In this document: one piece after another, positions 22,828 to 25,952 of the stretch
Numbering within the stretch: the stretch's first letter is position 1
How the letters are laid out: each line of letters begins with the position of its first letter
DNA from: Deltaproteobacteria bacterium RBG_16_44_11
GTDB taxonomy: Bacteria; Desulfobacterota; Syntrophia; Syntrophales; Smithellaceae
NCBI GenBank assembly: GCA_001797845.1
Contig: MGQN01000020.1
Coordinates: forward strand, 21,832-47,783
Reading direction: 5' to 3'
DNA: 25,952 bases
Notes under the pieces: model-generated
Told to the model about the DNA's origin: nothing
Database searches by the model: none
Seen by the model: only the letters and a program-made list of their open reading frames with translations
Made by a program: the position numbers and the translations under genes

Positions 22828-23162
22828 ATCTCTTTTTGAAAACGCAGCACACTTACCCGGAAAGTTTTTCAAGCCGGGAAAGGTTCTACCAGAATTTTGT
22901 CGAACGGCAGCGAGACATCTTACATCCTTCAGTCTTCAGCCTTAAATATAAGGGTTTGACATTGCGTCATAAGTAAAGTAGGGTCCAACCATATTCTGTA
23001 CTGTTCGCTGGTCTTTTATCAGTAGGGTACAGTAAAAGTTGAATTATGACAATTTGAAGTGCAAAGGCGGCCACCATGCTCTTTAGAGTCTTGGTGGTTT
23101 TTTTATTTCTGTCATATGGGCATTCGACTTTTAGTAAATTCTAGGAAAGGAGGATCCTAATT
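22828..23162 (+). other. 335-bp gap holding a possible small RNA or cold-shock leader
   Basis: No ORF. TTGACA at 22956-22961 has a poor -10 (TAGGGT, 22979) 17 bp on. An inverted repeat TACTGT / ACAGTA spans 22999-23034. A strong terminator stands at 23071-23104, before the cold-shock gene. A transcript of about 110 nt between these signals is possible, either a separate RNA or an attenuated leader. Confidence 0.4.
23071..23104 (+). terminator. Rho-independent terminator upstream of the cold-shock gene
   Basis: CCACCA pairs with TGGTGG, with an inner CTC-TTTA-GAG stem, directly followed by seven T. It is 59 bp before the csp ATG, and 244 bp after the esterase stop, so it probably ends a transcript that starts in the gap. 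Confidence 0.75.
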
Positions 23163-23363
23163 ATGTCAGAAGGTAAAGTAAAATGGTTCAACGAGAGTAA
23201 AGGCTTCGGGTTTATCGAGAAGAGCGATGGTGGGGATGTTTTTGTCCATTTCAGCGCCATTCAAGCTGCTGGTTTCAAGACGCTAACTGAGGGCCAGTCT
23301 GTCAGTTTCGATGTTGTCCAGGGTAATAAAGGCCCTGCAGCAGAAAACGTAAAACCCTGTTAA
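23163..23363 (+). CDS. Cold-shock protein, CspA family
   Basis: 66-aa single OB-fold nucleic-acid chaperone. RNP1 is KGFGFI (13-18), RNP2 is VFVHF (26-30), and it ends ENVKPC where most end NV. The start KVKWFNESKGFGFI is typical. AAGGAGG lies 7 nt before the ATG. It is flanked on both sides by strong terminators, so it is a single-gene transcript unless polymerase reads through. Which cold-shock or growth signal controls it is unknown. Confidence 0.97.
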   Translation: MSEGKVKWFNESKGFGFIEKSDGGDVFVHFSAIQAAGFKTLTEGQSVSFDVVQGNKGPAAENVKPC

Positions 23364-23385
23364 TTAAACCTTAGGTAAAGAAGAA

Positions 23386-23432
23386 AGAGGCGCTCCATGA
23401 AGGTATACTATCTTGGCGCGCCTCTCTTTTTT
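23386..23432 (+). terminator. Rho-independent terminator after the cold-shock gene
   Basis: AGAGGCGC pairs perfectly with GCGCCTCT, followed by CTTTTTT. It lies 22 bp after the csp stop. Confidence 0.85.
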
Positions 23433-23481
23433 CAACACATTCTTTTACATTTGCAAGAAAGAAAAAAATAGGGGTTTGAAA

Positions 23482-23700
23482 ATGGGAAATTCCAAATATA
23501 GCCGTGGAACACAGGTAAAAGAAAAAGCAAGACAGCAGAAGCAAATAGATAAGGCATCAAAGCGCATGTTGGCCAGGCAGAAGAAGGCACATATAAAGAC
23601 GGGCCCTCCAAACGCAAACTCGGATATAGCTGAACCGATTTCCGCCCAGGACATTGTCGAAAGCACGGATTTACCCACACCTCCTTCAATAAAAAGCTAG
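23482..23700 (+). CDS. Small basic protein, conserved in Desulfobacterota style
   Basis: 72 aa. The N-terminal half is very basic, KYSRGTQVKEKARQQKQIDKASKRMLARQKKAH, and likely helical. The C-terminal half is short, proline-rich and acidic (ISAQDIVESTDLPTPPSIKS). I recall similar short proteins beside other genes in Geobacter-like genomes, but function is unknown. The frame opens at 23413 but ATG 23482 is the first with a usable site (GGGG, about 8 nt upstream). The terminator after csp lies between, so it needs its own promoter or read-through. A nucleic-acid or ribosome-binding role is plausible only from charge. Confidence 0.78.
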   Translation: MGNSKYSRGTQVKEKARQQKQIDKASKRMLARQKKAHIKTGPPNANSDIAEPISAQDIVESTDLPTPPSIKS

Positions 23701-23779
23701 TCAATCACGAATCAAAAGATGCAGAATACAGCGATACTGAGAAACGGTGATCTGCCATGTCGAACCGTCCCCATCTGTC

Positions 23780-23802
23780 ATTGCCCGGCACGACCGGGCA
23801 AT
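23780..23802. repeat. Dispersed palindrome, ATTGCCCGG type
   Basis: ATTGCCCGG and its exact complement CCGGGCAAT flank CACGA. The wording TCATTGCCCGG...CCGGGCAATCCAGTA is typical of repeats scattered in proteobacterial genomes; family status is from memory. Confidence 0.6.
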
Positions 23803-23826
23803 CCAGTAAGCCAGCCATTTCGGTCC

Positions 23827-23849
23827 ACCTTCGTCATACCGGCGAAGGT
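23827..23849. repeat. Dispersed palindrome, TCATACCGGCGAAGG type
   Basis: ACCTTCG pairs with CGAAGGT around TCATACCGG. CGTCATACCGGCGAAGG and TGTCCAAT are the usual wording of another dispersed repeat class. It lies 24 bp from the first palindrome. Confidence 0.5.
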
Positions 23850-23945
23850 CGGTGTCCAATATGCATTGGATAGTTTCCAGCCAGTGTTCCGGTATGGGCC
23901 GTACTAACGCCTTCAGGGTATTGGACTAATATCTTCAGTCTCTTG

Positions 23946-23960
23946 TGCCCCGAAGGGGCA
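23946..23960. repeat. Tight hairpin TGCCCC-GAA-GGGGCA
   Basis: Perfect 6-bp GC-rich stem with a 3-nt loop, bracketed by two copies of ATCTTCAGTCT. No U-run follows, so it is not a simple terminator. Confidence 0.5.
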
Positions 23961-24192
23961 TCGATCTTCAGTCTAATATCCTCCATTTTCACTTGAATTC
24001 AAGACATATTGCGAGTATATTAAGTCAGCTTTTTTATTGCTTGATCATTTATCATATAAAGTGTTTCAAAAAAATAGGGAGCTATCTCTCATTATCCTCA
24101 ACATTTTTTACCAATTGTATTTATTGCCCGCTACGGGCGACCTTTGTTAGTTAAGAAACAAAAAAATCAAATAACAGGAAAGGAGAAAAAAT

Positions 24193-24345
24193 ATGTTTAC
24201 AATACTAATTATTATTTTAATTCTCTTCTTGATCGGCGCACTGCCCACCTGGCCTCACAGTAGGAAATGGGGATACTATCCCAGCGGTGTACTTGGATTG
24301 GTTGTTCTGATTTTGATCATCCTGCTGCTGATTGGTAGGATCTAA
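24193..24345 (+). CDS. DUF3309 family small membrane protein
   Basis: 50-aa protein: an N-terminal hydrophobic helix, the invariant family core GALPTWPHSRKWGYYPSG (15-32), and a second hydrophobic helix ending LLLIGRI. This core makes the family call secure despite the size. AAGGAG precedes the ATG at normal distance. Function of DUF3309 is unknown; many members sit near envelope or stress genes. It is followed 37 bp on by a small lipoprotein gene, so the two may be co-transcribed. Confidence 0.92.
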   Translation: MFTILIIILILFLIGALPTWPHSRKWGYYPSGVLGLVVLILIILLLIGRI

Positions 24346-24382
24346 AGTGAGTTTAGAAAAACATTCGCGAAAGGAGATACAA

Positions 24383-24523
24383 ATGATGAAAAAGTTCAAG
24401 AGGAGCATTGCCGTGTTGGCGATAATCGCCCTGATTGTTGTGGGGCTAGTCGGTTGCAAAGAAGGACCGTTGGAGAGCGCCGGTAAGAAAGTCGATAAGG
24501 CAGTAGAAGACGTCAAGAAATAA
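24383..24523 (+). CDS. Small entericidin-like lipoprotein
   Basis: 46 aa. Basic start MMKKFKR, a hydrophobic stretch and lipobox LVGC (C25), so the mature lipoprotein has only 22 residues: CKEGPLESAGKKVDKAVEDVKK. The GPLESAGKKVDKAVED pattern is like entericidin/YjbJ-neighbour lipoproteins and should form an amphipathic helix. AAGGAG at 24371-24376 lies 6 nt from the first ATG and 9 nt from the second. An open frame from 24332 is ignored for lack of a site. Role unknown, probably envelope stress. Confidence 0.82.
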   Translation: MMKKFKRSIAVLAIIALIVVGLVGCKEGPLESAGKKVDKAVEDVKK

Positions 24524-24527
24524 TAGC

Positions 24528-24549
24528 CCTGGCGAAAATATAGGCCAGG
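24528..24549 (+). other. Stem-loop after the small lipoprotein gene
   Basis: CCTGGC pairs with GCCAGG around a 10-nt loop, starting 5 bp after the stop. No U-run; possible 3' stabiliser or weak terminator. A second hairpin, CCCATT / AATGGG, lies at 24604-24620. Confidence 0.4.
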
Positions 24550-24635
24550 ATATAAGCCGCCGTTACTGTGAGGGGGTTATTAGGAATAGTTGTGTCTTTT
24601 TCACCCATTAATTAAATGGGCGCTGTCTTAGTTTC

Positions 24636-24778
24636 GGGGCTGTTCAAAAATGTTCAGAGGCAAGGCGCGCAAATAACCTAACCGCGAAGCGTATATAGAT
24701 ATACGTTGAGTGGTGCGGTTTGCAGCGCAACACAGCAGACGCGTGCCCTTTAGGGTATGAGCGTTTTTCAACAGCCCC
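24636..24778. mobile_element. 143-bp MITE-like element with terminal inverted repeats
   Basis: Ends GGGGCTGTTCAAAAATG (24636-24652) and CGTTTTTCAACAGCCCC (24762-24778) are inverted repeats matching at 15 of 17 positions. TTAGTT stands on both outer sides (24628-24633 and 24779-24784), a possible target duplication. Inside is a nested palindrome, AACCGC / GCGGTT around CGTATAT-AG-ATATACG (24680-24720). There is no ORF, so it would depend on a transposase elsewhere. Similar 'aaggcgcgcaa...tttttcaacagcccc' elements occur in Geobacter and relatives, from memory. Confidence 0.75.
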
Positions 24779-25952
24779 TTAGTTCGTGTTTCTTCATCAT
24801 GATTAAAACTGCAGAAATAGCGCCTTCGGTCATGCCGGGGATTCTCTCCATCTGGCCGATAGTCGCGGGTGTAATGCGGATGAGCTTTACTTTAAGTTCG
24901 TTAGATAAGCCGGGAATGGAATTATAATCAAAGTCCGGCGGAATTTTCTTTTTCTCCTGCTCTTTCAGCCGCTGAACGGATTCAAATTGCCTTTTGATAT
25001 AGCCTTCGTATTTTGTTTCTATTTCGATCTGCTTTTTGACGAAGGAATCCTTCTGCGCCTCCCAGCCGGGGAATCCCGCCAGATTGTCATAAGAAATTTC
25101 ATGCCTTTTGAGCAGGCCGTAAAGTGTTGTATGGTTGCTCAACGCCGGTGAATTGAGTTTTGCCAGCTGTTCGTTTATTTCCGGTAATGGTTTAACCGGC
25201 GACGCTTTCAGTTGTTTAATGCCCTGCTCAATTTGCCGTATTTTATCCTGAAGTTCCACGTAATGTTCTTGTGCAACCAGCCCTAACTCACAGCCCTTGC
25301 CCATTAAGCGGATGACGGCGTTATCTTCCCGCAGAATGAGGCGGTATTCCGCACGCGAAGTAAACATGCGATAGGGTTCATCCACGCCTCGGGTGACCAG
25401 ATCATCGATCATCACCGCCATGTAGGCCTCGGAGCGATCCAGAATAAAAGCGGGAGCGCCCTGCGTCGCGCGCGCGGCATTGATGCCTGCCCAAAGGCCT
25501 TGCGCCGCGGCTTCTTCATAACCGGACGTGCCGTTAATCTGACCGGCCAGATAAAGACCGGAAATCAGTTTGGTTTCTAGCGTCAATTTCAATTGACTAG
25601 GCTGAACAAAATCATACTCGATGGCGTAAGCCGGGCGCATAATCTCGGCCTGCTTCAAACCTTTCACGCTATGGACAATCTGATACTGTAATTCCAGCGG
25701 CAGGGAATTACCCAGTCCCTTGGCATAAATTTCCTGCGTGTCGAGACCTTCATGTTCCAACACAACGGGATGGCTTTGACGCTCGCCGAAGCGCATGACT
25801 TTATCTTCCAGAGACGGGCAATAACGGGCACTGACTCCTTTGATGACGCCGGAATAAAGCGGAGAATGCTGAATATTGTCCCGGATCACGCGATGCGTTT
25901 CTGCGGAAGTGGCCGAAAAGAAAGAGGGCAGGCGTTCCGGCCGCAAGGCCTT
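24768..25952 (-). CDS. mnmG: MnmG (GidA), tRNA uridine-34 modification enzyme, 5' part missing
   Basis: C-terminal 394 residues; the FAD-binding N-terminus lies beyond the right edge. With MnmE it installs the carboxymethylaminomethyl group on U34 of certain tRNAs. Hallmarks: SPLYSGVIKGVSARYCPSLEDKVMRF, EIMRPAYAIEYDFVQP, LFLAGQINGTSGYEEAAAQG-like LYLAGQINGTSG, FTSRAEYRLILREDNA, and the helical end PGLSNELKVKLIRITPATIGQMERIPGMT. The last codons (GGC TGT TGA) and part of the preceding AGG lie inside the MITE-like element, so the insertion gave the protein a new end, HELRGC. The conserved fold ends before that, so activity is probably kept. Confidence 0.97.
   Translation of the reverse strand, partial: KALRPERLPSFFSATSAETHRVIRDNIQHSPLYSGVIKGVSARYCPSLEDKVMRFGERQSHPVVLEHEGLDTQEIYAKGLGNSLPLELQYQIVHSVKGLKQAEIMRPAYAIEYDFVQPSQLKLTLETKLISGLYLAGQINGTSGYEEAAAQGLWAGINAARATQGAPAFILDRSEAYMAVMIDDLVTRGVDEPYRMFTSRAEYRLILREDNAVIRLMGKGCELGLVAQEHYVELQDKIRQIEQGIKQLKASPVKPLPEINEQLAKLNSPALSNHTTLYGLLKRHEISYDNLAGFPGWEAQKDSFVKKQIEIETKYEGYIKRQFESVQRLKEQEKKKIPPDFDYNSIPGLSNELKVKLIRITPATIGQMERIPGMTEGAISAVLIMMKKHELRGC

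Larger units (their letters stand above)
23701..24192. other. 492-bp spacer rich in palindromes, no gene seen
   Basis: No ORF looks real. It holds four separate inverted repeats (23780-23802, 23827-23849, 23856-23869, 23946-23960) and a direct repeat ATCTTCAGTCT (23931-23941, 23964-23974) around the last. From about 24000 it becomes AT-rich, probably the promoter zone of the DUF3309 gene, although no clean -35/-10 pair is visible. Confidence 0.6.

Noticed and set aside
23432..23704. Minus-strand frames opposite the small basic protein
   Set aside because: They cross the csp terminator and lack family features; the plus-strand frame fits a conserved pattern.
23780..23974. CRISPR array from the repeated palindromes
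   Set aside because: The palindromes differ from each other, spacing is uneven, and there are no regular spacers or cas genes.
24217..24516. Minus-strand 99-codon frame
   Set aside because: Shadow of the DUF3309 and lipoprotein genes, which have clear motifs and ribosome sites.

Overview
The window looks like chromosome from a strictly anaerobic, Gram-negative bacterium of the Desulfobacterota, most likely near the Syntrophales (Syntrophus/Smithella type). This is inferred from gene content and protein style: a branched-chain-amide-type ABC importer beside an acyl-CoA synthetase, a PPDK-like phosphotransfer protein, an hgcAB pair, lipoproteins with lipoboxes, and deltaproteobacterial-style dispersed palindromes. 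There are no rRNA or tRNA genes, CRISPR arrays or intact insertion sequences.

Layout. (1) Positions 32-5627, minus strand: an AMP-binding acyl-CoA synthetase, then LivM and LivH permeases, a small membrane-anchored protein and a LivK-type binding protein. The ATPases of this importer are not in the window. (2) 5781-9461, minus strand: a compact cluster of SppA lipoprotein peptidase, ABC-2 ATPase, ABC-2 permease and a TraB/GumN (TIKI-like) protein. (3) 9730-11007, plus: a long, divergent glyceraldehyde-3-phosphate dehydrogenase with a structured leader. It converges on a 1410-residue minus-strand protein with a PPDK-type ATP-grasp and phosphohistidine domain at its C-terminus. (4) 15453-18422, plus: the most interesting locus. 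It holds a cysteine-rich MarR regulator, hgcA, hgcB and an MddA/NnrU-like membrane methyltransferase. HgcA (corrinoid protein) and HgcB (ferredoxin) are the known mercury-methylation proteins. The marR promoter has a perfect 21-bp palindrome over its -10 box, and the marR ATG lies at the predicted transcription start. A related shorter palindrome lies just before hgcA. (5) 18414-21979, minus: a two-half conserved protein, a small membrane protein, a second ICMT-like methyltransferase, a hot-dog thioesterase, an MtfA-type zinc peptidase and a DUF1003 protein. (6) 22198-24523, plus: a GDSL esterase lipoprotein, a cold-shock protein between two terminators, a 72-residue basic protein, a palindrome-rich spacer, a 50-residue DUF3309 protein and a 46-residue lipoprotein. 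(7) 24636-25952: a 143-bp MITE-like element that supplies the stop codon of mnmG, which runs off the right edge.

How the parts may work together. marR-hgcA-hgcB-mddA-like reads as one transcription unit under a thiol- or metal-responsive repressor. HgcA carries the methyl-corrinoid, HgcB reduces it and delivers Hg(II), and the third enzyme may methylate a thiol or related small molecule. The last step and the signal sensed are inference. All functional calls rest on reading motifs by eye; no database search was run.
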